A stretch of 64,000 nt of DNA from Larimichthys crocea. Taxonomy: Eukaryota; Chordata; Actinopteri; Sciaenidae. The notes beneath the pieces were generated by a model. That model was not told where the DNA came from, made no database searches, and saw nothing but the letters and a program-made list of their open reading frames with translations. Below, one piece after another: positions 53,418 through 63,620 of the stretch (position 1 is its first letter; every line of letters begins with the position of its first letter). The stretch lies in NCBI RefSeq assembly GCF_000972845.2, contig NC_040012.1:12646930-12710929 (forward strand). The letters are read 5' to 3'. Both the position numbers and the translations under genes were made by a program.

Positions 53418-55367
53418 ATGGTGAGTTTTTATTTTGATCCTGTCAACTTTGGATTAAGTGTTTTAAATGAGTTAAAAACAAAAAACACATTTATTAATTC
53501 ATTAGTTTGTTGTGTATGTGCTCTCCTGTCAGGTACCAAAAGTTGGCAACCCTGCTACAGGTGTGCTGGAAGCTGTCGAGAAACCCATCAAAAATGATGG
53601 TGGGAGTACACTTTGTCATCTTTGCTGTATGTTGTCTAGTTAATGTAACAATAATATAACCAAAATACTTGACCTTCTCTGACGTGCTGCAGTAAACTGT
53701 CTGTTCTTATTTCTGGTTGCAGGTGCTTAACTAACTGGTATAACTATAGCTCAACACAGTTCATTTTGTCATACTCACATCTAGGGTTGCAAAGAGGTGG
53801 AAAATGTCCAGTAAATCTTTTGATAAATTTCCTGATCATTTCCTAGACATGATCAGTATACCTGATGGGAAAGCACTGCATCAGCCATCAAAGGGGTTCT
53901 GTCCAAAAGAGACAATCCCACCTCAAAATTCAAATCAAATGGTTGGGAACAGATGGAGCTGCTGTAATGACTGGTATGCACATAAGGTGGATTCACTGGG
54001 ATGGAACACAAATGCTTTCTAAAAACTTGACTTAATGATGTTGTTTTTGACTAGATGCAGAGAGACTGAATAGTGTGGCCAGGACGCACTCCTGCTGACT
54101 GGTGTTTTGTTGCCTTTGCTGCACATCAGCTCGCCCCGTCATGCAACGATGCGTTCACAACTGTAACCTACGTGGCAACATTCAGGTACCATGTGCAGCA
54201 GCTTCACCTGTATTTTTGCCGCAGTGCCAGCAGGATTTCAGTCCTTGGGCCTGTCTGATTTAAAAGTTATGCAGAAAGAAAAACAAATATTCCATGCCAT
54301 TTATGACTTGCACCTGCTGTGCCTGCTTATGCTTTTATCTCATGATTCATAAAATATTTCTTAGCAGGTGAAGGACACATGCTGGCTGTCGCAGTCATAA
54401 TGAATCTCCAGTGCAACCTCTGTGCAGTCCTGGCAGCCTTGGCTGAGGAGTCTGAGGTCAAACAGGTGCCCATTAGTGAAGGGGCTGTATTCGTTTCTGG
54501 CATCATACAGGTTTGTCACACAAGTAGATGTGCTGCCACACCATATCCCCATGTCCAAACTTTTCCAGACTGTTCAGTTTCTTTCTGTGAACTTGCAGGT
54601 AAGATTTAATTCCAACAGCATGTATTTCAATCACTCTTACCATCTGCTGCTTTTACCACAGATATGTAATCCCTGTCCTTTCATTAAGTTCCTGTGACAA
54701 TGGCTGCTCTGAGAAGAATCAAGAATGCAGGAGACAGTCGGTCTCCTGGGTCATTCCTGTCCCAGCCACATCAAACTTGAATAATCCTGCAGGACTATCG
54801 TTTTTTTTGTATAATTAATGAGGAGGAGAGGACTGGATACAACATAGAACAGCTTCGGACACGATTCAGGAGCCAGGGAAGTGATAAAATAGCTACAAAT
54901 AGCTATATATTAAGAAAACAAATAAATAAATCTACTTTTGTTCATTATTTTTAGGTATTGGTACTATTTCTGGATGCAGCGGTGTTAAGCCTCAGGCGGC
55001 CATAGGAAGTGAATCTGACAGCGTATCCAACCTGACAGTCTTGTTCGAGAAGTTTAAGACAGGCAACCAGGTGCTGCAAGAATGAGCCTCTTTCAGGCAA
55101 CACATCCTAATTGAGTATTCTAGGTATTTAAAACTTTGTGACAAGTTGTGTGTGGCTTAATTAATGTTTTATTTAATTCTCTTCTAGGAGGTGCACCAGA
55201 AAAATATAATGAAACTGGCGTCACAGATTAACAAGATGGGACAGCTCCGTGCTGGCCTCAGTATGCTGGCTGCCTTTGGCTTTACAGTACTGGTGTCCAA
55301 TGTCAACAGCGAGGAGAACTTCTCTGCACCGAACAGGCTCATTTTAATCAGATTTGTTATTAATTGA
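53418..55367 (+). pseudogene. Unrecognised exon-like cluster (possible small gene or relic)
   Basis: Several open segments with splice signals line up on the + strand. An ATG at 53418-53420 is followed at once by GTGAGT. Segment 53533-53599 (VPKVGNPATGVLEAVEKPIK and onward) has AG and GT flanks and phase 1 at its end. Segment 54368-54465 (GEGHMLAVAVIMNLQ and onward) fits that phase. Segments 54955-55070 and 55188-55367 join in frame: the first ends SVSNLTVLFEKFKTGNQ and the second begins EVHQKNIMKLASQINKMGQL, continues AGLSMLAAFGFTVLVSN and stops at 55365-55367. The joined part looks helical. I could not link all pieces into one frame (the phase between 54465 and 54955 does not fit) and do not recognise the product. 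It could be a real fast-evolving gene with a missed exon, a pseudogene, or chance. Confidence 0.3.
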
Positions 55368-55499
55368 TTTCTTGCCTCACCCTCCTGACTCCAAAAGTCT
55401 TTCACAAACCAGGGAAAACAGAAAAATTTTGAGCTACTCTGACAACCGTGAATAGAGGCCGATGTTGCGTGCTCGTGGACACAGGGCACCTCTAGTGAA

Positions 55500-56045
55500 A
55501 TAAAATTCTAGGGAAAGCACTGCAAAGTGGGAACACAAGACGAAGCAAAAGAACATACAGACAAGTTGTAAAAATGCCTAAAACATAGCAAGCTTTTCTG
55601 AACTACTCTTAAACAGAATGCATGTGTACTGGAAACTGCACTGGGAATCTGTGCGCACGCAGCAAATTTGAACCGAAAAGCTGATTTGTAAATGGTGATG
55701 GTTGTAATTATTAATAATTTTGATGTCTGCTTTTGTTCTCTCTCCTGAATAAATCTCTCTAAACCGAGGGTTAATTTAAAATGTCTATGACGTCTACGGT
55801 CTGTCTTCAGCCTGTAAACTTTTATATCGATCTCGTCATGTTTCCAGAGCCCAGAATTTGACCTTGTGATTATATCGTTATTACTAACAAAAGGAATGAG
55901 GATCTAAAATAAAAATGTTCGCTGTACTAAACAGTGATTATCCTTTAACTGACCTTGTGATCACTGGCACAACAATTCCTCTTACAGTACAACAATGCTT
56001 TTGATTCAACACTAATATAAAAAAAAGATGTCCTAATGGAGTTTG
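55500..56045. other. No gene seen
   Basis: AT-rich sequence between the exon-like cluster and a MITE-like element. Nothing recognised. Confidence 0.4.
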
Positions 56046-56241
56046 AAAGGAGCAGCGTGTGGGATTTAGTGGCATTTAGTTGTGTAGTTTCCGATTGCGC
56101 CTTGCCTCAGCCATCCCTTCTGAGCGTGAAGGAGAAACACACATAAGAGGCTCTATCTAGAGTCAGTGTTTGTATAATATATTTCACTTCTGCCATATTC
56201 TGTCAACAGAACACCGTAAATCTTACACACTGAACTTTTAA
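56046..56241. mobile_element. Decayed MITE-like element, same family as 14117-14398
   Basis: Starts AAAGGAGCAGCGTGTGGGAT and ends AAATCTTACACACTGAACTT, which are inverted relatives of one another and match the ends of the element at 14117-14398. The interior phrase CTCTATCTAGAGTCAGTGTT also fits the common teleost family. Confidence 0.6.
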
Positions 56242-59179
56242 TTGGGAATCCGCCAAAACCCGAAAGCAGCTTCAACAATGTGAAAACCCCCATTGGATTC
56301 TTTTCTCCTTCTCCTCACAGTGTCACCCCCTAAAACTGGAAGATAGGGTTGCCCATCCCCCGTGGAGAACGCTCCACACCGTGGTACCTTTGAAAATATA
56401 CCTCTCACCCAAATTACAGAAACTGCAAAGTAGACATTTCCACACGTCAAGGACACAGTGGGAGCATGCGTGTGAAACCTCTTTTTATTTCATTATATCA
56501 TCAGGACATGCGATGTCAAGCAGAGATCCCATGCTGATAATATAATTGTCTCCTTGTATGGCAGAAGCAAAAGCATGACACCGTGTACCCCATGAGAAAG
56601 ATGAGGAAACTGAAAAGGAGTGGGGGGAAAAAAAAGTATGTTGACGAGCACACGTGCATACGTTCGTGACAAGTTACAGTGTTAGCGAGTAATTACCGTG
56701 TGTCTACAGCAAAGGGAGCGTGAGTGAACAGTGAAACAATAGTTTGCAGGTTGTTCTCATTTCCTGAAAAAAAAAAGAAACATTTCAGATGCTTGTAATG
56801 TCAGAGTAATTTTAGCAGACCTCTCAACTTTTTAGAATAAAACACACAGGAATTCAGAGATGCCACACTGCATTTTACTCTCCCATTCTGATTTAAAACT
56901 GAGGCCCCTCTGGTTTCACGGTATAAATCACTGTTGAGTTAGAGGTTTTTGTGATGAATTTACATACACTGTTTGCAAACGGTGCCCTCTATAAGGATCT
57001 TGTAGGCATGAAGGCAGCGAAAACATGACCTTTAAAAGCTGCTTTGTTGAGCAATCCGTTCTTGCACACACTGCAGTACCCAGCCTGTGTCCCCTGTAGA
57101 ATTAGGTTGATTGAGCATGGCCTAAATTGGATCAACCATATCTTGCATGCCGGAGCCCAGGGCCTGTTAAATCGCCTGGAATATGAGGTGGCCAAACACT
57201 TGGGTATTTAGCATGCGGGACGGTTTCCAAACCAAAGCCTGGGAGAGTTATAAACCCATGGGTCTCTGTGACTGACTGCTGTCATTCTGCATTGCTCGTT
57301 TTAGGTGTCCGCATATAAACTCAATCTGAACTCAGCCCGTAGTCATTGTGTGTATATATACATATTTTTGAATGCATGAAAGTCATTTCTGTCAAAGAAA
57401 TAAAGCTCACCAGCAGAACTGGCAAATTGTATCTGTTTATGAGATTTTCAGAAATGTACTTATCTCATTAGTATCGGGCATCCAAAGGGCAAGTGGACAG
57501 CGGTGGTGTATCAAAAGCTCTCAGCCTAACCACCCTCAAGAGTAACATTACATGAAAGAGAGCCAAATTTACAATCTTACTTGCTGCACTAACAACTGTC
57601 TGTGCCAATAAAAAATAGACTCCTACCCTCCCTAAATGTAACCGCTGTAGAAGCTATTAGTATCAATCAGATCTCAGTGGAGAAGGCCATTTGAGAGAAA
57701 ATGAGGCTCAAATCAGCTCTGCAAAATAAAATTGATGTGAAATATTAAGATGTATCGCTGCTCTTCAAAGCCCTCCCTCTCTTGTCTCCCACTCCTTTCC
57801 CAAGTGTGTGCCCCCCCCCAGTACAGCGTGCTAGGTCTGGGTTGGGCAGACAGTTGCACAGCTGGGGGCTAATGCAGAGAGAGATGGCTGATGATCCAGG
57901 CTGCAGATGGAGATGTGCCATGGGAGATTAATCCCCAGCACAGTCAGAGGGCTCCTGAGATTTTAATTATACCCCCCAAAAAGGAGAGAAACAAGAAAAA
58001 AAAATGCTATGTCATTAATAATTTATGAGCAACAACAGAGAAATGTTTTTTTCTTTTTTGTCATTTTCCAACTGCATGGTACTTCTGTCAGACCTGTCCT
58101 CACTGTGAGGTCTGACCAGTCGAGGGTTATGGTGTAATGGTGCTGTGCAATGTATTAGTTGAGGAGGAAGAGGGAGGTGACGACAGCACATCACCAGAGA
58201 AAGTGATTTGGTGCTGGTGGTGCATTAGGAGGTAATGGCTGCATATGGCCATATTTTTAATTTTTTTTATTTTTTACAGCTTATTACCGCTGTCTGGCTT
58301 CCTAAAAAATGGGATTTTATAACCTGTTGGGTAGAGACAATAATTTCCGTAACATGATACACTGAAGACTACAAGCAATTTTGAAATGGATTAATGCTGA
58401 CCATGATCCATCCCACTTTATGTTTGAATTTTGCATCAGTAATGAAATATGGAGGCCAGAGGAACATGTGCAGAAATAATAGACAAAACATTTTCGAGAA
58501 AAATGCAAAAGTTTTTTTTTTTCCTCAAGCTGACATTGATCATGCATAATATGATTTGCAATTCAAAATTTCATATTATGACTTTATTTGAGTGGCTAAT
58601 GATGCTCGTGCTAATTGTTCCCACTATATGGTGTATTGTTACGTTTTATTAGAATAGAATGCAAAATCATTTCAATTGGAAAATACTTTTTGCAGCGCAT
58701 CTCATCCACTTGTATGCTGCTTGGGGAAGGTTGGCGAGAGCATATTGCATCTCCGTGAGGAATAAACGCATGAATAAGTGCTATTTTTACTCCGGTAATT
58801 TGTAATATTGGAAAGAGGCTTTCAAGTACGAATGAGCTCATTTGTTTTCCCATTGAAAAGTCACACAAACCGCTGCTTACAGAAATAATCGTAGCATGCC
58901 TCTGGTCTTTGTGAAGCTATTTGGACCTATTTAGTTGTATCTATTTGGTCAATTACCGATAACAATTATCTTTATTGTGTTAATAAACCATCACAATTTA
59001 GTCAATATGTATCAGAGACATTCCTCATTGTATAGTATGTGGGTTGACTGCTAAATAGCCTTCTGCATGATTTATTCTAAAGGGCAGCCATGGCAATAAT
59101 GGTTTAATGGACTGAAGACAAATACACAAATAATGAGACAAATAAATCAATAAATAAGAAATGGGCATGAAATGACCAT
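56242..59179. other. Gene-poor sequence with candidate regulatory blocks
   Basis: No supported gene. Blocks at 57830-57970 and 58440-58870 are non-repetitive with dense TAATTA, TAATGA and octamer-like words. Confidence 0.45.
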
Positions 59180-59190
59180 ATACACACAAA

Positions 59191-59246
<56 letters not shown>

Positions 59247-59346
59247 TACACATACACATTCACATACACACATACACACACACATACACACATTCACACG
59301 CACACACACACGTACACACACATACACATACACACACACACACACA
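59180..59346. repeat. Complex CA/CACATA microsatellite
   Basis: A pure CA run followed by CACATA, CACGCA and CACATTCACA variants over about 165 bases, ending 265 bases before the kinase start codon. Open frames on both strands here are repeat artefacts. Confidence 0.95.
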
Positions 59347-59399
59347 GTTTTTGGAATGTTTTGATTTGAAAGTGGGTTTTTTTTGTTGTTGTTGTTTTT

Positions 59400-59508
59400 C
59401 ATGTCCTTTTATGTCCACGGAACTTGATGATGTCACATAGTCATTTTCTCATGTCCTTTTATCTCTAAAGAATTCGATGATGTCACTGATGTCACATGAT
59501 CATTTTCA
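59400..59508. promoter_or_regulatory. Imperfect tandem duplication with three TGATGTCA boxes upstream of the kinase
   Basis: The unit CATGTCCTTTTAT...GATGATGTCA...TCATTTTC occurs at 59400-59449 and again, expanded, at 59450-59508. TGATGTCA occurs at 59428-59435, 59478-59485 and 59487-59494. The octamer is one base from the CRE consensus TGACGTCA and could be bound by bZIP factors. It lies 118-184 bases before the kinase ATG, within a plausible promoter. Confidence 0.5.
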
Positions 59509-59611
59509 GACTTTTAGACTATAGGCTGAACCCAGTCAGCTCACTCTGTTTACCGTCAGAGAGAAGAACACAAGTGAGTTAATTTGTGTTTGGAAACAAT
59601 TAACTGCAAAA

Positions 59612-61738
59612 ATGTCTTCAACTTGCACAAAGTACACACCAGCCACCCCATATGAGGTTCAGAAGCATGATGTACTGTACAGCAGCACCACATCCTATAA
59701 GGTTATAGACTTCAGTGGTGAGGGATCATTTGGAAAAGTCGCCAAATGTATCGATTTTACAACAGGCAGTCACGTGGCAGTGAAAATCCACAAAGACGAT
59801 GGAAATGCCTCAGAAGACATTCGACAGGAGATAGACATGCTAAAAGCAATCAGGACTCTTGATCCGGACAAAAATAACATTGTCAATTTCATGGAGGATT
59901 TCATGTTCAATAACCTCTCCTGTCTGGTCTTTGAAATGTTGGACAGGAGCCTTTGGGACCTCATGGAGGAGAGAAAATGGATTCCTTTAACTCTTAATGA
60001 AATTCGTCCTGTAGCTCATCAGCTCATGATAGCATTTGATGCTTTAAGTAGTATTGGTATCATCCATGCGGATTTAAAGCCTGACAATATAATGCTGGTC
60101 AACCATAAAGATCAGCCATTTAAAATCAAACTGATTGACTTTGGACTGGCCAGACGGGTGAGCGAAGTGAGCATCGGAACAATCATGCAGCCTTCTTCAT
60201 TTCGGGCTCCAGAGGTGACCTTAGGCCTCCCCCTGACTGAAGCAGTTGACATGTGGGGAGTAGGATGCATCATGGCATTCTTATATTTTGGTAAGGAGCT
60301 TTTCCCTAGAGGATGTTCATATAATTGGGTTAGATCTATGGTGCACCTGCTGGGTCAGCCTGAAGATGACTTGTTGAGTGATGGATTATACAGCTGGGCA
60401 TATTTCAGCCTCAATGAGGACCCCTACAATCCAGGCTTTAGGCTGAGGTCACCAGAAGAGTTCACACAGGTGACAGGCATCCAAGCCGAAATAATGTTCA
60501 CGTTTTTCGACTTCTTTGAGGATTTGCAGGATGCAGTAGAGACATTACCAGCCAAAAAAAGCGACATTGAGTATCGCGATAGGAGTGCATTCCTAAGCCT
60601 CCTCATGTCAACTCTTGATCCGAATCCTAAAACGAGACTTATTCCGAAGTACTGTTTAAATAACCCGTTTCTGGCAATGTATCACCTGAAAAAATACATG
60701 GACACCAGCTCATATCCACATGAGGCACTTCAGTGCATGACTTTTTCACCCGTGAATTATCTAGACTCAGAACCAAAGTCAGATGAAAAGAATGACAAGT
60801 CAGACCCTCAAGCTATCGAAGCTGACTTAAACAAGCCAAGTCTTCATTTTGATGAAGCTTGCTCAGAGAAGAGACCATCTACTACTGGACAGGGTTTACT
60901 CCAAGTGGACCACGTGGAGCTGCAAGTGGCTCACATCGTCAATGAGCAGACATTCACCAATGAGCTCCAGGCGGAGAAGAACATAAACAAGCATCTCCAA
61001 GAGGAACTGGAACGGCTGTGCATTTCATACCAACTGCTCATTGCAAGGTGTGAAGATGATGCTCTCAAAAACAGAGAGCAGGTTGCTGTCCTCCAGCGTG
61101 ATCTTGATAACGAGATCTTGCAGAAGAAACAACTGCAAATTGACTTTGATGATGCCACCACTGCACTCCAGCAGGAGAAAGAGAAGAACAAGGCTCTAGA
61201 AAAACAGCTGAACAAGATGGTGATAGAACAAGTTGACATCTTTCAGCATGAGATCCACAACTTGAGGACTGAGCAGGAAGCCCTCTGTCAAAAGATGGCG
61301 GAAGAGATCACTGTCTTGCAACAAAATGCGGTTGAGAAGGAGAAAAATTTTGGGAGAGAGCTGGACGAGCTCAAAACTCAGCTCAGTGTTCAGATCTCAC
61401 TCAACCTGAAGCTCTCCAATGAGCTGAAGGCTGAGAGAGAGGCTCCCCAAAAAATCACCAGTCGTGAGGACGACTGTGAGGATGAGTGCAACAAGCCGCA
61501 GGAACCTATGCCTAATGCAGAGCCCTTTGAACCAACAAAAGAGGCTGAGGTCCCAGAGGAAATGCCGGGCGAACAGCAGAAGACCATCAGTCCTGCACCG
61601 GCCCTCGAATGCCAGAAAGCGGCTGAAGGAAATCTTCCACAGAAGACAGCAGAACCACCCTCTGTCAGGAAGAGAGTCTGTCACTTTCTGGGGTTGAGGA
61701 AACCAAAAAGGTGGAAGAGGAGTAGGGAGGATGAGTAA
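59612..61738 (+). CDS. Intronless HIPK-type serine/threonine kinase with coiled coil (708 aa)
   Basis: Kinase domain about residues 30-365: glycine loop GEGSFGKV (36-43), VAVK lysine 58, helix C glutamate 73, catalytic HADLKPDN (152-159, in place of HRD), DFG at 176-178, APE at 199-201. The HADLKP, RAPEVTLGLP, and DMWGVGC wording places it with the HIPK branch of DYRK-like kinases, nuclear or cytoplasmic regulators of transcription and stress signalling. Catalytic residues are intact, so it could be active. The activation loop reads IMQPSSFRAPE where HIPKs have the autophosphorylated YY. HIPK proteins do not normally have what follows: an acidic linker, then a long coiled coil (about 430-610), a Pro/Glu-rich stretch and a very basic C-terminus (GLRKPKRWKRSR). 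The whole frame is uninterrupted. The start ATG at 59612 precedes the kinase domain by 30 residues and has a purine (A) at -3. Teleost genomes have many lineage-specific hipk-like genes, so I give no symbol. Confidence 0.9.
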   Translation: MSSTCTKYTPATPYEVQKHDVLYSSTTSYKVIDFSGEGSFGKVAKCIDFTTGSHVAVKIHKDDGNASEDIRQEIDMLKAIRTLDPDKNNIVNFMEDFMFNNLSCLVFEMLDRSLWDLMEERKWIPLTLNEIRPVAHQLMIAFDALSSIGIIHADLKPDNIMLVNHKDQPFKIKLIDFGLARRVSEVSIGTIMQPSSFRAPEVTLGLPLTEAVDMWGVGCIMAFLYFGKELFPRGCSYNWVRSMVHLLGQPEDDLLSDGLYSWAYFSLNEDPYNPGFRLRSPEEFTQVTGIQAEIMFTFFDFFEDLQDAVETLPAKKSDIEYRDRSAFLSLLMSTLDPNPKTRLIPKYCLNNPFLAMYHLKKYMDTSSYPHEALQCMTFSPVNYLDSEPKSDEKNDKSDPQAIEADLNKPSLHFDEACSEKRPSTTGQGLLQVDHVELQVAHIVNEQTFTNELQAEKNINKHLQEELERLCISYQLLIARCEDDALKNREQVAVLQRDLDNEILQKKQLQIDFDDATTALQQEKEKNKALEKQLNKMVIEQVDIFQHEIHNLRTEQEALCQKMAEEITVLQQNAVEKEKNFGRELDELKTQLSVQISLNLKLSNELKAEREAPQKITSREDDCEDECNKPQEPMPNAEPFEPTKEAEVPEEMPGEQQKTISPAPALECQKAAEGNLPQKTAEPPSVRKRVCHFLGLRKPKRWKRSREDE

Positions 61739-61818
61739 AATAACATCAAGCATTGTGGGTTTTTCTCCAGGTGCTCTGGTTTCCCCTAAAAAAAAAATGA
61801 TTAAAAAAAAAAGAAGTC

Positions 61819-62193
61819 ACTGAGAAGAAGCAGTGCGAGCAGCAGGAGACCATCAGTCCTGCACCCTCAAATCCCAGAAAGTGGCTGAAGGAAATCTTCC
61901 ACAGAGGACAGCAGAACCACCTTCTGTCTGGAAGAGAGCCCGTCACTTTCTGGGGTTGAGGAAACCAAAAAAGAAGGAGGAGGAGTAAAATAACATCAAG
62001 TTTTGTGGGTTTTTCTCCAGGTGCTCTGGTTTCCCCTAAAAAAAAAAATAACTGAGAAGAAGCAGTGCGAGCAGCAGGAGACCATCAGTCCTGCACCGGC
62101 CCTCAAATCCCAGAAAGGGTTGAAGAAAAGTAAAATAACATCAAGTTTTGTGGGTTTTTCTCCAGGTGCTCTGGTTTCCCCTAAAAAAAAAAA
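61819..62193 (+). pseudogene. Two decayed tandem copies of the kinase 3' end
   Basis: The segment 61569-61799 (C-terminal codons, stop, and first 3' UTR bases ending in an A-run) is repeated at 61819-62049 and, shortened, at 62051-62193. Copy 2 lacks four bases in the CCTGCACC...CTC region and so is frameshifted; copy 3 has lost about 110 internal bases. All end with GGTGCTCTGGTTTCCCCT plus an A-run. The second and third copies share the extra start ACTGAGAAGAAGCAGTGCGA. They probably belong to the 3' UTR and are not separate genes. Confidence 0.85.
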
Positions 62194-62204
62194 CCTATAT
62201 ATAT

Positions 62205-62222
62205 AAAAAAAAAAAAAAAAAA
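62205..62222. repeat. 18-base A-run
   Basis: A pure A tract following a short TATATA stretch, at the end of the kinase 3' repeat block. It could be the fossil poly(A) tail of a retrocopied gene or simply an expanded homopolymer. Confidence 0.6.
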
Positions 62223-63555
62223 CTTGTTCATATATTGTTATATATATTATATTTTATATTTTGAAGTTTTTGTAGCTTTTGTACAGTTGTTGGTTGGAAC
62301 CTGGGGCATTTTTAAGTCTGTGTCTCGATTTAGGATGACATTACAGAAATACATCTCCTAAAATGATTTCAGGATTTGAATTTAGATAATATCCTAACTG
62401 AATATAAAAATACAATATTCATTCAAATATTTAATTATTTCTGCAATGAATTGTTTATGCTATATTCATTTTTTGTCCTTTACAGTCATCATGGAAGACA
62501 TTTTTTTTCAGAATCTTACATATGAAACCCTCAAATGTATAGCTGTGGTATTTTGAAGTGGAGTTGTATGATCTACTTCTAGCTACAGTAGAGAAGTAGA
62601 GCTATGCACTGCTGGGGGCAGAGTCAGTAGAAAAATATACTTTGTATACAATAATCAATATCTGTCAGGGTACACCATATTAAGAATATTTTCAATGTTG
62701 TTAGACAAACTTTTAATTTGGTGCTAACTTTAGAAAAAGTGACACACAGGACAGACACACAATCCCTCAGAAATCATTGACTTCCATGTCCTGTTTTGAC
62801 TAAACAAAAAAAATATAAAGAAAAACAGTCAGAGGTTTCATTCCTTCAGCACTGCAAAAAACACAACAAAGGGAATTGCCACATCTAAATATCATTATTA
62901 TAAATGATTTATGACATGCTATGATTGTCAGATACCGTATGGCTGGAAGATTGAGCTTTTTTTGGTTGCCATAACGAAGCATTTGAATGTGCTAAATGTT
63001 AACTTCTCAGGACATAACTGCTGCTGTTATGTACCTGATGATGTGACACAAAATATCACTTTGTGAATGATCTGGTGAAAGAGTAGAGTGATACTTTTTA
63101 AACTTAAATGTTAACAGACTTTGCATTACTCATAATAAGTCATGTTTAAATGAACATGAGGCGAAGATTTGTACCAACTTCATGCACGTGTTCCATAAAA
63201 TGTATTCTGTCATCTGACTTCAGAAAGGCAGAATTGGTTTTTAGATTTGTTCACGCCTGATTGGCTTAGATTTGGTGAGATAGTGATTTAAAAAAAATAA
63301 AATTGTGACAATGAAAATAAAAATGTTATAGAACACTGCAGACGGTAATTACTGAGGAGCAGGTGATTGCAAATCTGCAAAAACCTCCCTGTAACTAGTG
63401 AATAATTTCACTTTATTGTATAAAACATTTTTGCCATTCCTGTTTTATCATATAAATATTTTGTTGTCTCATGAAAAGTATAAGTTATTAGCAATGTGTT
63501 TTGTCACTTCTTTATTCAGAGCATTAAAAGGGAGTCTTGGTAAAGCACACACATG

Positions 63556-63557
<2 letters not shown>
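62223..63557. other. Kinase downstream flank, no gene seen
   Basis: AT-rich. AATAAA occurs at 63296-63301 and again near 63316, and ATTAAA at 61800-61805 inside the repeat block; any could serve the kinase transcript. No coding region supported. Confidence 0.45.

Positions 63558-63618
<61 letters not shown>
63558..63618. repeat. (CA)n microsatellite
   Basis: About 30 uninterrupted AC units, the longest pure CA run in the window. Confidence 0.95.

Positions 63619-63620
<2 letters not shown>

Noticed and set aside
54361..54558. Minus-strand Cys-rich frame opposite the exon-like segment
   Set aside because: It has no splice context, whereas the + strand segment has matching phase with its neighbour.
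59025..59402. 125-codon Cys/Val-rich open frame on the - strand
   Set aside because: It is the translation of the CA/TG microsatellite.
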